In this document: piece by piece, positions 49,325 to 57,755 of the stretch
Layout: each line of letters starts with the position of its first letter
Numbering within the stretch: the first letter of the stretch is position 1
NCBI RefSeq assembly: GCF_014483895.1
Contig: NZ_CP059987.1
Span: 2,418,001 to 2,482,000, forward strand
DNA: 64,000 bases
Reading direction: 5' to 3'
Source: Protaetiibacter sp. SSC-01
Lineage (GTDB): Bacteria; Actinomycetota; Actinomycetes; Actinomycetales; Microbacteriaceae
The notes under the pieces: generated by a model
The model's input: only the letters and a program-made list of their open reading frames with translations
Told to the model about the DNA's origin: nothing
Databases searched by the model: none
Program-made: the position numbers and the translations under genes

Positions 49325-49398
49325 TGGCGCGGCTGGAGCCGTGACGTCACGGCGGGAGTTGTTTCTCCCGCCGTCGGGTCACGGCTCCAGCCGCGCCA
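49325..49398. terminator. 74-nt hairpin between convergent genes
   Basis: Outer arms are 21 bp and perfect (49325-49345 TGGCGCGGCTGGAGCCGTGA plus C, paired with 49378-49398). After a 3x3 internal mismatch the stem continues with ACGGCGGGAG / CTCCCGCCGT (49349-49358 and 49365-49374) around a TTGTTT loop. It fills the whole gap between the ABC exporter and dehydrogenase genes and would fold in transcripts from both sides. Confidence 0.8.
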
Positions 49399-49404
49399 CG
49401 ACAC

Positions 49405-50865
49405 TCAGGACATCGGGGTGAGCGTGTACTTCGTGTCGAGGTACTCGTGGATGCCCTCGAAGCCGCCCTCGCGGCCGAGGCCCGACTGCTTGACGCCGCC
49501 GAACGGGGCCGCCGCGTTCGACACGACGCCCACGTTGAGGCCCATCATGCCGGTCTCGAGCTGGTCGATCATGCGCTGGCCGCGCGCGAGGTCGCGCGTG
49601 AACACATACGACACGAGGCCGTACTCGGTGTCGTTCGCGCGACGCACGGCATCCGCCTCGTCGGTGAAGGTGGAGATCGCGAGCACGGGCCCGAAGATCT
49701 CCTCGCGCAGGATCTCGGATCCCGGGGTCACCCCCGCCACGACGGTCGGCTCGTAGAAGGTGCCCGGCCCGTCGACCGCCTGGCCACCGGTCGTGACCTG
49801 CGCGCCCTTCGCCACGGCATCCGCGACGAGCTCGGACGCCTTCGCGACGGCCTTCCCGTCGATGAGCGGTCCGATCGAGACGCCGTCCTCGGTGCCGCGG
49901 CCGACCTTCATCGCGGCGACGCGCTCGGTGACGCGGCGGGTGAACTCGTCTGCGACATCCGCGTGCACGAGGAAGCGGTTGGCGGCCGTGCAGGCCTCGC
50001 CGATGTTGCGGAACTTCGCGAGCATCGCGGCGTCGACGGCCTTGTCGAGGTCGGCGTCCTCGAAGACGATGAACGGCGCGTTGCCGCCGAGCTCCATCGA
50101 GGTGCGCAGCACGCCCTGCGCGGCCTGCTCGAGCAGCTTGCGGCCCACCGGAGTCGAGCCCGTGAACGAGAGCTTGCGCAGGCGCGGGTCGCGGATGATG
50201 GGCTCCGACACGTCGTTCGACGTCGACGTCGTGATGACGTTGACGACGCCCGCGGGCACGCCCACCTCCTCGAGCAGCTTCGCGAAGTACAGCGTCGTGA
50301 GCGGCGTGAGGGTCGCGGGCTTCACGACGACAGTGCAGCCGGCCGCGAGGGCAGGCGCGATCTTGCGCGTCGCCATCGCGAGCGGGAAATTCCACGGCGT
50401 GATGAAGAAGCACGGCCCCACGGGGCGCTGCGTGACGATCATGCGGCCGGTGCCCTCGGGGTTCGGCCCGTAGCGGCCCGTGATGCGCGGGGCCTCCTCC
50501 GAGAACCAGCGCAGGAACTCGCCGCCGTAGGTGACCTCGCCGCGGGCCTCCGCGAGCGGTTTGCCCATCTCGAGCGTCATGAGCAGCGCGAACTCGTCGG
50601 CACGCTCCATGAGCAGCTCCCACGCAGCCCGCAGCAGCTCGCCGCGCGTGCGCGCCGGGGTGGCCGCCCACTCGGATGCCGCGGCGACGGCCGCGTCGAG
50701 GGCGCGGATGCCGTCCTCCGGGGTCGCGTCGGCGATCTTCGCGATCGTCTCACCCGTCGCCGGGTCGTTCACGTCGATCGTGCGCGAACCCGCGCCGTCG
50801 ACCCACTGTCCGCCGATGTACAGCTGCGTCGGCACCTTCGCCAGCAGCTCGTTCTCCGAGATCAT
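49405..50865 (-). CDS. gabD: NAD(P)-dependent succinate-semialdehyde dehydrogenase
   Basis: Aldehyde dehydrogenase oxidising succinate semialdehyde (or glutarate semialdehyde) to the acid. 486 residues. It shows QRPVGPCFFITPWNFPLAMATRKIAPALAAGCTVVVKPA, FTGSTPVGRKLLEQAA, the catalytic Glu in SMELGGNAPFIVFEDAD, the nucleophile Cys in NIGEACTAANRFLVH, EEIFGPVLAIS, and GLNVGVVSNAAAPFGGVKQSGLGREGG, the SSADH-type C-terminal signature. The Asn of PWNFP is present. The ATG at 50865 has GAGAGGA upstream. Product feeds succinate dehydrogenase. Other ALDH substrates cannot be excluded. Confidence 0.9.
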   Translation of the reverse strand: MISENELLAKVPTQLYIGGQWVDGAGSRTIDVNDPATGETIAKIADATPEDGIRALDAAVAAASEWAATPARTRGELLRAAWELLMERADEFALLMTLEMGKPLAEARGEVTYGGEFLRWFSEEAPRITGRYGPNPEGTGRMIVTQRPVGPCFFITPWNFPLAMATRKIAPALAAGCTVVVKPATLTPLTTLYFAKLLEEVGVPAGVVNVITTSTSNDVSEPIIRDPRLRKLSFTGSTPVGRKLLEQAAQGVLRTSMELGGNAPFIVFEDADLDKAVDAAMLAKFRNIGEACTAANRFLVHADVADEFTRRVTERVAAMKVGRGTEDGVSIGPLIDGKAVAKASELVADAVAKGAQVTTGGQAVDGPGTFYEPTVVAGVTPGSEILREEIFGPVLAISTFTDEADAVRRANDTEYGLVSYVFTRDLARGQRMIDQLETGMMGLNVGVVSNAAAPFGGVKQSGLGREGGFEGIHEYLDTKYTLTPMS

Positions 50866-50921
50866 ATGCCCATCCTCTCGCGTCCGGCGACCTGCCGTGC
50901 GCCGCATCCGCGCCCCTCGCC

Positions 50922-50990
50922 GTCCGCGAGAGTACGTGCTTTTCCCCGATGACGGGCCGCCGAGGCGGAAAAGTACGTACTCTCGCGGAC
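50922..50990. repeat. Palindromic repeat, copy D
   Basis: Left arm GTCCGCGAGAGTACGTGCTT plus TTCC, right arm GGAAAAGTACGTACTC plus TCGCGGAC, 69 bp in all, separated by a 21-nt spacer unrelated to the other copies. It lies 5 nt past the stop of the MmpL gene and upstream of gabD. The arms are almost identical to copy A over 6 kb or more of unrelated sequence, so the arms, not the spacer, are conserved. Confidence 0.9.
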
Positions 50991-50995
50991 GGGGG

Positions 50996-53197
50996 TCAGC
51001 GGGGCAGCTGCTCCGCCCGCGCGAGCTTGGAGGGCCACCAGATCGCGCGGCCGATGTCGTAGGCCGCCGCCGGCACGAGCAGCGAGCGCACGATGATCGT
51101 GTCGACGAGAACGCCGAAGGCGACGATGAACGCGATCTGCGCGAGGAAGAGGATCGGGATGACGCCGAGGGCCGCGAAGGTCGCCGCGAGCACGATGCCC
51201 GCCGAGGTGATGACGCCACCCGTCACGACGAGGCCCTTGATGATGCCGGGTCGCGTGCCGATCGCCGCGCTCTCCTCGCGCACGCGCGTCATGAGGAAGA
51301 TGTTGTAGTCCACCCCGAGCGCCACGAGGAACACGAACGCATACAGCGGCACCGCCGGGTCGGCCCCCGGGAACCCGAAGAACCCGTTGAACACGAGCGC
51401 CGAGACGCCGAGCGCCGCCGCGAACGACACGATGACGGTTCCGATGAGCAGCAGCGGCGCCACGATCGAGCGCAGCAGCAGCATGAGGATGAGGAAGATC
51501 ACGACGAGGATGATCGGGATGATCAGGTTGCGGTCGTGGATCGACGTGTCGTTCGTGTCGACCGCGGTGGCCGTGACGCCACCGACGATCGCGTCCGGGT
51601 CGACGTCCTTGATCGCCTCGCGGAGCTCGCGCACGGTCTGCTGCGCCGCATCCGAGTCGGCCGCGTCGGCGAGCGTCGCCTGCAGCATGACCTGACCGTC
51701 GACGACGGTCGGCTCGAGCGCCACGAGCGTCGGGAACGGGAAGGGCTCCGCGTCGGTGCCCACGGGCATCGTGCCGTTGGGAGAGTTGTCGGAGACAGCG
51801 ACGACCGACTCGACCCCGTCGAGGGCGAGGGCGGCATCCGCGAGCTCGGTCAGCTCGTCCTCGGAGCCGACGATGACGGCGGGGCTGCCGGAGCCGCCCG
51901 GGAAGTGCTCGCCGAGCAGCTCCTGGCCGTCGCGGGCCTGCGACTCGCTCAGGATGAGGTCGGACTGCGCGACGCCGTCGGCCTTGAGCTGCGTGACACC
52001 GAGCGCCGCGACGAGCAGCACGAGCGTCGATGCGATCCACACCGTGCGGGGGCGGCGCGAGACGAGGCGCCCGACGCCCGCCCACAGACGCGACTCCGAC
52101 TCCTGCGTGCCGACCTTCGGGCGGAACGGCCAGAACGCGGCCCGGTTCGTCGCGAACAGCAGCGCGGGCAGCAGCGTCAGCGCGCCGAGCATCGCGAACA
52201 CGATGCCGAGCGAGCCGACCGGGCCGAGCGCCTTGTTCGAGTTGAGGTCGCTGAACAGCAGGCACAGGAGGCCCGCGATCACGGTGCCCCCGGATGCGAG
52301 GATCGGCTCGATCGAGCCCTTGACGGCCGCCTTCGTGGCGTCCCACCGGTCGGCGTGCTCGCGCAGCGCCTCGCGGAAGCGCGAGACGTAGAGCAGCGAG
52401 TAGTCGGTCGCGGCGCCGATCACGAGGATGAACAGGATGCCCTGCACCTGCCCGTTGATCTGCACGACGCCCGCCTTCGCGAGCCACCACACGACGAGGA
52501 TCGCCGCGGCGAGCGCGAACACCGAGGTGCCGAGCACGAGCACGGGCAGCAGCGGAGAGCGGTAGACGAGCAGCAGGATGACGAACACGGCGCCGAGCGC
52601 CACGATCAGCAACAGGCCGTCGATGCCGGCGAACGCGGCGACGAGGTCGGCGGAGAAGCCGGCCGGGCCGGTGACGGCCGCGGTGAGCCCGTCGGGTGCC
52701 TCGGCGATGAGCTCGCGCACCTCGCCGACCGACTCCTTGAGTTCGCCCTCGGCGTCGATCGGCACGAACACCTCGACCGCCTCGCCGTCGTCCGACGGGA
52801 TGGCGGGGCTCAGCTCGCCGACGGACGGCAGCTCGGCCATCTCCTCGAGCACCTCGGCGATGAACTCCTCGTCGCCCGCCTCGAGCCCGCCCTCGCGCTG
52901 GAAGACGAGGATCGCGGGGATCTCGTCGGCGCCGAGGAACTCCCCCTGCAGTTCGGCGACGCGCGTGGCGTCGGCGCTCGCGGGCAGGTAGTCGGACTGG
53001 TCGTTCGACGAGACCTCGCCGATCTTGCCGAAGTAGGGGCCGCCGACACCCGCGGCGGCGAGCCAGCCGAGGATGAGCAGCGAGGGGAGCACGACCCGCA
53101 GCGTGCGGGCGAGGCCGGAGCGACGCGGTCGCTCGGCGGTGGCGGATGCGGGGGCGGATGCGGTGGTGGTGGTCTCGGATGCGGCGCGGCGGCTCAT
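50996..53197 (-). CDS. MMPL-family RND transporter
   Basis: 733 residues with the duplicated RND layout: TM1 near residue 32-50, an extracytoplasmic domain with NDQSDYLPASADATRVAEL, five membrane helices containing IGAATDYSLLYVSRFREALR (proton-relay Asp/Tyr motif), then a second half with YNIFLMTRVREESAAIGTRPGIIKGL, LGVDYN being the repeat of the motif. MmpL proteins export lipids, siderophores or drugs. There is no large C-terminal cytoplasmic extension. It overlaps the nicotinamidase gene by 4 nt and is the last gene of the dacB-pncA-mmpL cluster. Cargo unknown. Confidence 0.92.
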   Translation of the reverse strand: MSRRAASETTTTASAPASATAERPRRSGLARTLRVVLPSLLILGWLAAAGVGGPYFGKIGEVSSNDQSDYLPASADATRVAELQGEFLGADEIPAILVFQREGGLEAGDEEFIAEVLEEMAELPSVGELSPAIPSDDGEAVEVFVPIDAEGELKESVGEVRELIAEAPDGLTAAVTGPAGFSADLVAAFAGIDGLLLIVALGAVFVILLLVYRSPLLPVLVLGTSVFALAAAILVVWWLAKAGVVQINGQVQGILFILVIGAATDYSLLYVSRFREALREHADRWDATKAAVKGSIEPILASGGTVIAGLLCLLFSDLNSNKALGPVGSLGIVFAMLGALTLLPALLFATNRAAFWPFRPKVGTQESESRLWAGVGRLVSRRPRTVWIASTLVLLVAALGVTQLKADGVAQSDLILSESQARDGQELLGEHFPGGSGSPAVIVGSEDELTELADAALALDGVESVVAVSDNSPNGTMPVGTDAEPFPFPTLVALEPTVVDGQVMLQATLADAADSDAAQQTVRELREAIKDVDPDAIVGGVTATAVDTNDTSIHDRNLIIPIILVVIFLILMLLLRSIVAPLLLIGTVIVSFAAALGVSALVFNGFFGFPGADPAVPLYAFVFLVALGVDYNIFLMTRVREESAAIGTRPGIIKGLVVTGGVITSAGIVLAATFAALGVIPILFLAQIAFIVAFGVLVDTIIVRSLLVPAAAYDIGRAIWWPSKLARAEQLPR

Positions 53198-53775
53198 CGG
53201 GCCGACCGCACCTTGCCGCCGGCGGCCTCGACCTCGACGAGCGCCTGAGCGCCCGTCACGGGGTCGACGGCGGCGACGAGGTCGCTCAGCACGGTCACGG
53301 CGCGTCCCGCGGCGATCGCGTCGAGCGCCGAGGCGCGCACGCAGTAGTCCGTCGCGATGCCCACGACCTCGACCTCCGTCACCCCCAGCCGGTCGAGCTC
53401 CTCGGAGAACGCCGCCCCCTCATCCGTCGTGCCCTCGAAGATCGAGTACGCGGGCACGCCCTGCCCCTTGCGCACGTGCACGTCGACGAGCGAGGTGTCG
53501 AGCGCGGGGTGGTACTCGGCCCCGGGCGTGCCGGCGACGCAGTGGCGCGGCCAGGTGTCGACGTAGTCGGGCTCCGCATCCGCCGCGAAGTGGCCGCCGT
53601 TGTCGTCGTCGCCGTTGTGCCAGTCGCGGGAGGCGATGACCACGTCGTAGCGGTCGGGGTTCGCCTCGAGGTGCGCGGTGATGCCCTGTGCGACGGCCGC
53701 GCCGCCCTCGACGCCGAGAGCGCCGCCCTCGGTGAAGTCGTTCTGCACATCGATGATGAGCAAGGCCCTGGTCAT
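53194..53775 (-). CDS. pncA: Nicotinamidase / pyrazinamidase
   Basis: Hydrolyses nicotinamide to nicotinate in NAD salvage. 193 residues of the isochorismatase-like fold: LLIIDVQNDFTEGGALGVEGG with catalytic Asp9, SRDWHNGDDDNGGHF and EPDYVDTWPRHCVAGTPGAEYHPAL (metal-site Asp/His residues), the catalytic Lys in HVRKGQG and the nucleophile Cys in VEVVGIATDYCVRASALDA. The triad D-K-C is complete. It starts 12 nt after the dacB stop and overlaps the MmpL gene. Confidence 0.95.
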   Translation of the reverse strand: MTRALLIIDVQNDFTEGGALGVEGGAAVAQGITAHLEANPDRYDVVIASRDWHNGDDDNGGHFAADAEPDYVDTWPRHCVAGTPGAEYHPALDTSLVDVHVRKGQGVPAYSIFEGTTDEGAAFSEELDRLGVTEVEVVGIATDYCVRASALDAIAAGRAVTVLSDLVAAVDPVTGAQALVEVEAAGGKVRSAR

Positions 53776-53787
53776 GGGTCGTTCCCG

Positions 53788-55335
53788 TCAGTTGTTGGAG
53801 AGGTTGTCGCCGCAGCGGAGCGCGGCGATGGTGAGGGTGTCGAGCGCGGCGCGCGCGTCGCTCGCCTTGAGGCCCTCGGCGACGGCCGTGAAGGAGAACG
53901 CGTACTGCGCGCCGTCGGCGGCGGTGAACCATCCGGACAGCGTCGACGCGCCCGAGAGGCTGCCGGCGGCACCCGTGACGTTGTCGCGGCCCTCGGTGTT
54001 GTCGCCCGTGAAGCGGTCGACGAGAGTGCCCGACTTGCCGGCGACGGGCAGCACGCCCCGCACGACGTCGAGGCCCCCCTCGCCGCCGAGCACCTTGCGC
54101 ATGAGCGCGGTCATCACCTGCGGGGGCACGGCGTCGCCCGCCGAGACACCGGACCCGTCGCGGATGGTGACGCCGTCGCTCGGGATCTCCCACGAGAGGA
54201 GGGCTCCCGTGATCGCCCCCTGCAGCGACGCGGCGCTGCCGCCCATGTCGGACTCGCGCGACACGATGCGCGCGAGCATCTCCGCGAGGGTGTGATCGTT
54301 CGCGAGGAGCATCTGCGAGATCCAGTTGCGGATCGGCTGCGACTTCACCTCCGCGAGCGTCGTCGTGCCGACCGCGCTCCCCGCGATGGTCGTGACGTCC
54401 TCGGCGACGATATCGCCGTCCACGTCGGCGTCGCGCAGAGCCTCGATGAAGGCGCTGCCGGCGCGACCGACGGGGTCGTTCGAGCGCTCGCTCACGGCGG
54501 CGCGCGGGTCGCTGCGGTCGCCGTCGACCTGCAGTGCGGTCACCTCGGAGAGGGTGCCGCGCGTCAGCTCGCCGCGGTCCCACGTCTCGTCCCAGCGGTC
54601 GTTCGCGTTCCAGTAGCCCGCGTCGAGCACGACGCGCGCGATGGGGATGTCGGGGTACTTCGCGCGGTAGTTGGCGATCGTCGTCTCCGCGAGCGTCTGC
54701 AGCTTGGGCGCACCCGGGTAGAAGCTCTCCTGGCCGGCGGGCAGGGCGGACAGCGTCGCGTCCCCGCGGCCGACGAGCACGATCGTGCCGGGGCTCGAGC
54801 CCTCGTAGACGCTCGTCGTGACCTGGAAGTCGGGACCGAGCCGCGAGATGGCGGCGGCGGCCGTGAGCACCTTCATCGCCGACGACGTGGGCGCCGGGGC
54901 GGCACCGCTGCGGTCGAAGAGCGACTCGCCGGTGTCGGTGCGCACGACCGTGCCGACGAGCCCGCCGAGACGCGGGTCGGCCGCCTGCGGGGCGATCGAG
55001 CACGTGCGCAGCCGGGTGGCGGATGCGAGCTCCGCCGGCAGAGGACGCTCCGGCGCGGCGGAGGGCTCGGGGGTGGAGACCGCGGCGCGCTGATCGCGCG
55101 AGGCCCACGCGGCTCCCGCGAACACGGCGCCCGTGCCGAGGAGCGCGAACGCGACGGCGCTCGCACCGACGATCCACGCGACGGGGTGGCGGCGCAGGAG
55201 TGCGCCGATGCCGCCGGGCGTCTTCGCAGCGGCCGGCGCCGCATCCGCGTCGACCGCGGGAGGGGTCGTCGGGGCGCCCTTGCCACGCGCGGCCTCGCGG
55301 GCAGCGCGGCGCGAGATCGGCTGCTCGTCGGTCAC
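53788..55335 (-). CDS. dacB: D-alanyl-D-alanine carboxypeptidase / endopeptidase (PBP4, DacB type)
   Basis: Peptidoglycan-trimming serine peptidase. 515 residues: a cytoplasmic Ala/Pro-rich head, one membrane segment near 52-75, then the S13 domain with active SxxK as SAMK (152-155), a region NDHTLAEML in place of the usual SDNxxAE (the motif-2 Ser is not obvious), and AGKSGTL as KSG in motif 3. The GTG at 55335 is chosen because TATCAT lies 6 nt upstream; an earlier in-frame ATG at 55395 exists. The altered motif 2 (ANDHT) deserves checking, because the family normally has SxN there. Confidence 0.87.
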   Translation of the reverse strand: MTDEQPISRRAAREAARGKGAPTTPPAVDADAAPAAAKTPGGIGALLRRHPVAWIVGASAVAFALLGTGAVFAGAAWASRDQRAAVSTPEPSAAPERPLPAELASATRLRTCSIAPQAADPRLGGLVGTVVRTDTGESLFDRSGAAPAPTSSAMKVLTAAAAISRLGPDFQVTTSVYEGSSPGTIVLVGRGDATLSALPAGQESFYPGAPKLQTLAETTIANYRAKYPDIPIARVVLDAGYWNANDRWDETWDRGELTRGTLSEVTALQVDGDRSDPRAAVSERSNDPVGRAGSAFIEALRDADVDGDIVAEDVTTIAGSAVGTTTLAEVKSQPIRNWISQMLLANDHTLAEMLARIVSRESDMGGSAASLQGAITGALLSWEIPSDGVTIRDGSGVSAGDAVPPQVMTALMRKVLGGEGGLDVVRGVLPVAGKSGTLVDRFTGDNTEGRDNVTGAAGSLSGASTLSGWFTAADGAQYAFSFTAVAEGLKASDARAALDTLTIAALRCGDNLSNN

Positions 55336-55430
55336 CTCGCAATGATACCGGCGGGGTCCCTCGGCGACCGCTGCCGGACGGCGACCCTTGCGCACGGGGC
55401 GCGGGTGCGCTACTCGCTACCCGCTACCCG

Positions 55431-56414
55431 CTACTCGCCGGGGTAGCGCAGCCCGATCTGCCGGCGCACCTCGTCGAGCGTCCCCATGATGCCGACCGTC
55501 TCATCCGGGGGCAGGATGTCGCCCGCCGTGACGCCCGCCGCGACGAGGCGCTCGAGCTCCGCGGCCTGGAACTGCATGCCGCGCCCGGGCACCTTCTCGT
55601 CGTAGCGCTCGACGACGTTCTCCTGCGGGTCGATGACGGTGAACGACGTCGCGTTGTACCAGACGGGGTCGATCTCGATGCGCGCCTCGGTGCCGATGAC
55701 GACGGCCGTCGACGGGCCGCGGGCGTCGAGCTGCGTGTGCAGCACCGCCTGCTCCCCGCCGGGGAAGCCCAGGATGATCGCCGTCTGACGGTCGACACCC
55801 GTCGCGGTGGGCGACGAGATCGCGTGCACGGTCGATGGCGCGCCGAAGACGTCCCACGCGAACGACACCGGGTAGATGCCGAGGTCGAGCAGGGCACCGC
55901 CGCCGAGCGCCGGGTTCTGCAGACGGTGCTCGGGGTCGAGCGGCAGCTTCTGGTCGTGGTCGGCGATGACCGCGCGCACCTCGCCGAGGGTGCCGGATGC
56001 CATGATCTCGCGGATCCGCACCATGTGCGGCAGCCATCGGGTCCACATCGCCTCGAGCACGACGAGGCCCTTCGACGCACCCAGCTCGACGACGCGACGG
56101 GCCTCATCCGCGTTGAGGGTGAACGGCTTCTCGACGAGCACGTGCTTGCCGTGCTCCAGCGCGAGCAGCGCGTTCTCGGCGTGGAACGGATGCGGCGTCG
56201 CGACGTAGATGACGTCGACCTCGGGGTCGGCGGCGAGCGCCTCGTAGCTCGCGTGCGCCCGCGGCAGGCCGAACTCGGCGGCGAACGCGTCGGCGCCCTC
56301 CTGCGATCGGGAGCCCACAGCGGTCACCGTGAACCCGGCGAGCTGCAGGTCGGTGGTGAACATGCGGGCGATGAGCCCGGTCCCGAGGATGCCCCAGCGC
56401 AGTCGTTCGCTCAT
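55431..56414 (-). CDS. Gfo/Idh/MocA-family NAD(P)-dependent oxidoreductase
   Basis: 327 residues. The Rossmann N-terminus is LRWGILGTGLIARMFTTDL; the family motif EKP appears in HGKHVLVEKPFTLNADEARRVVEL, and the second domain has GGGALLDLGIYPVSFAWDVFG with the conserved Asp (where many members use a downstream catalytic His). It resembles trans-dihydrobenzenediol dehydrogenase/sugar dehydrogenase members. The substrate is probably a sugar or polyol but not identifiable. TACGCT ends 6 nt before the ATG, the leaderless layout. Confidence 0.9.
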   Translation of the reverse strand: MSERLRWGILGTGLIARMFTTDLQLAGFTVTAVGSRSQEGADAFAAEFGLPRAHASYEALAADPEVDVIYVATPHPFHAENALLALEHGKHVLVEKPFTLNADEARRVVELGASKGLVVLEAMWTRWLPHMVRIREIMASGTLGEVRAVIADHDQKLPLDPEHRLQNPALGGGALLDLGIYPVSFAWDVFGAPSTVHAISSPTATGVDRQTAIILGFPGGEQAVLHTQLDARGPSTAVVIGTEARIEIDPVWYNATSFTVIDPQENVVERYDEKVPGRGMQFQAAELERLVAAGVTAGDILPPDETVGIMGTLDEVRRQIGLRYPGE

Positions 56415-56435
56415 GCGTCCAGCGTAGGGGCCGCG

Positions 56436-56486
56436 GGCCGCGCATCCGTCTCCCTACCGGGCCTCGCGGCCCACGGATGCGCGGCC
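56436..56486 (-). terminator. Long hairpin after the CAP-domain gene
   Basis: GGCCGCGCATCCGT (56436-56449) and ACGGATGCGCGGCC (56473-56486) are perfect 14-bp arms, with a further GGGCC-tcgc-GGCCC hairpin between them. It lies 11 nt past the stop of the CAP-domain gene and just upstream of the oxidoreductase promoter. Confidence 0.7.
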
Positions 56487-56497
56487 TGCGGAGTCTG

Positions 56498-57364
56498 TCA
56501 GCAGCCGCCCCAGCGGGCCGCCGCGCGCGCGAAACCGTAGCCGTCGTTGGGCAGGCCGCCGTGCACCATCGCGAAGCAGATGACAACGCCGCCCATCGAG
56601 CCCGAGTACGTCGGGCGGTAGAGCGACTTCTGGTGCGATGCCGAGTTCCACCACTTCTGCGCGACCGTGGCTCCCGAGTTGCCGGAGCCGCCCGCGAGGT
56701 TGCCGTCGCATCCGACCGCCGGCGCGCCGTCGGAGCGCGGCGTGCCGTTGTGGCCCCACGCGCTGTTGACGTCAGGGCTCGGATCCTCGGCGATCCAGAA
56801 CAGCCGCGCCTCCATGCACGCGTCGTAGCGGAAGTTCGACATCGGCACGGGCTCGAGGCAGTTCGCGACGCGGATGGCGTTGTACTGCGCCGCGAACGAC
56901 TGCAGGTCGGCCGAGGTGGTGCCGCCGACCCCGCCCGCCGACGTGATGCCGGGGGCGCCCGGCGTCGAGCCGCCCACGTTGCCGGGGCACGACTGCCCGG
57001 CCGCCTGGCGTGCGGCGACGCGCTCCGCGGTGCCGCTGCGGCGGGCCGCCGGCGACTGCGGGATTACGACGGGCTTCGGCACCGGCTTCTGCGCGAGGTG
57101 CTCGGAGTCGACCCGCAGGTCGCGCTCCGGCTTCGCGGGCAGCGCGTCGGACTCGACGGCGATGGCGACGGCAGCGAGAGCGGATGCGGTGTCGCCGACG
57201 CGCCCCGTCGTCGCGACGGGCGACGTGGCCGCGACGGGCAGCATGGCGCCGCCTTCGGCGTGCGCGGAGGTGCCGGATGCCGGTCCCCCGCCCCCGACGA
57301 ACGGCAGGCCGAGCGCGAGCACGGCACCGAAGACCGTCCCCACGAGAATCGTGCGCTTGAGCAC
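56498..57364 (-). CDS. Secreted CAP (SCP/PR1)-domain protein
   Basis: 288 residues. The N-terminus (KRTILVGTVFGAVLALGLPFVGGGG) is a signal peptide or anchor. A long low-complexity Ala/Pro stretch follows to about residue 125, then a CAP-like domain: SFAAQYNAIRVANCLEPVPMSNFRYDACMEARLFWIAED, WGHNG, and VAQKWWNSASHQKSLYRPTYSGSMGGVVICFAMVHGG, with HxKSLYRP in the place of the family HxxxIL block. Five or six Cys suggest disulfides. Function of bacterial CAP proteins is mostly unknown. GTG start inside a striking hairpin context. Confidence 0.75.
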   Translation of the reverse strand: MLKRTILVGTVFGAVLALGLPFVGGGGPASGTSAHAEGGAMLPVAATSPVATTGRVGDTASALAAVAIAVESDALPAKPERDLRVDSEHLAQKPVPKPVVIPQSPAARRSGTAERVAARQAAGQSCPGNVGGSTPGAPGITSAGGVGGTTSADLQSFAAQYNAIRVANCLEPVPMSNFRYDACMEARLFWIAEDPSPDVNSAWGHNGTPRSDGAPAVGCDGNLAGGSGNSGATVAQKWWNSASHQKSLYRPTYSGSMGGVVICFAMVHGGLPNDGYGFARAAARWGGC

Positions 57365-57386
57365 TCTTGAACCCCCCAGTTCAAGA
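57365..57386 (-). promoter_or_regulatory. Hairpin holding the ribosome site of the CAP-protein gene
   Basis: TCTTGAAC (57365-57372) and GTTCAAGA (57379-57386) are perfect 8-bp arms around a 6-nt loop that reads TGGGGG on the transcribed strand. The loop is the only Shine-Dalgarno-like sequence, and the stem ends directly at the GTG start, so folding or protein binding here could gate translation or transcription. Confidence 0.5.
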
Positions 57387-57393
57387 TGTCCCC

Positions 57394-57434
57394 GCCTCCC
57401 CCCACAGGAGCCGGATAGCGCCTCCCCCCACAGG
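57394..57434. repeat. Two 15-bp direct repeats upstream of the CAP-protein gene
   Basis: GCCTCCCCCCACAGG occurs at 57394-57408 and 57420-57434, 26 bp apart start to start. Direct repeats near two and a half helical turns apart upstream of a gene often mark a response-regulator site. No known regulator is recognised. Confidence 0.55.
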
Positions 57435-57461
57435 CTGCGCTACGCGAGACAGGCTACGCGC

Positions 57462-57505
57462 GGTCGACAGGAAGGTCGACCCCCCGGGCAGGGGACAACA
57501 TCCCC
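57462..57505 (-). terminator. Two hairpins after the tRNA gene
   Basis: GGGGA-caaca-TCCCC (57491-57505) and GGTCGAC-aggaag-GTCGACC (57462-57481) follow the tRNA 3' end in order of transcription and probably end its transcript. Confidence 0.5.
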
Positions 57506-57526
57506 GCTGCGGTCGTCGTGAATCGG

Positions 57527-57599
57527 AGCCGCCTGTGGGAATCGAACCCACGACCTTCTCATTACGAGTGAGACGCTCTGCCGACTGAGCTAAGGCGGC
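57527..57599 (-). tRNA. tRNA-Thr (anticodon CGT)
   Basis: 73 nt fold cleanly: acceptor GCCGCCT/AGGCGGC, D arm GCTC-AGTCGGCA-GAGC, anticodon arm TCTCA-CTCGTAA-TGAGA with anticodon CGT (reads ACG), T arm GTGGG-TTCGATT-CCCAC, discriminator base T. CCA is not encoded. It stands alone between the CAP-protein gene and the peptidase gene. Confidence 0.97.
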
Positions 57600-57678
57600 G
57601 TGCGCTGCGAGCAGCGGCACAGCCTCCGAGCATAGCCGATCTTTCGGGGTGCTCGAACCGCGGCCGCGACGCCCCCTC

Positions 57679-57721
57679 CCGCTGGTTGAGTAGCCGCGCG
57701 CCGCGCGCACTCGACCAGCGG
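57679..57721. repeat. GGTTGAGTAG-type repeat, short form
   Basis: CCGCTGGTTGAGTAGCCGCG, then CGCCGCGCGCACTCGACCAGCGG: an almost fully self-complementary element whose outer arms CCGCTGGT(T/C)GAGT and ACTCGACCAGCGG pair. It lies 35 nt after the peptidase stop, likely a transcript end. Confidence 0.88.
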
Positions 57722-57755
57722 CAAAGCGGCACCCGCGGTCAAGCGGCGACCCGCG

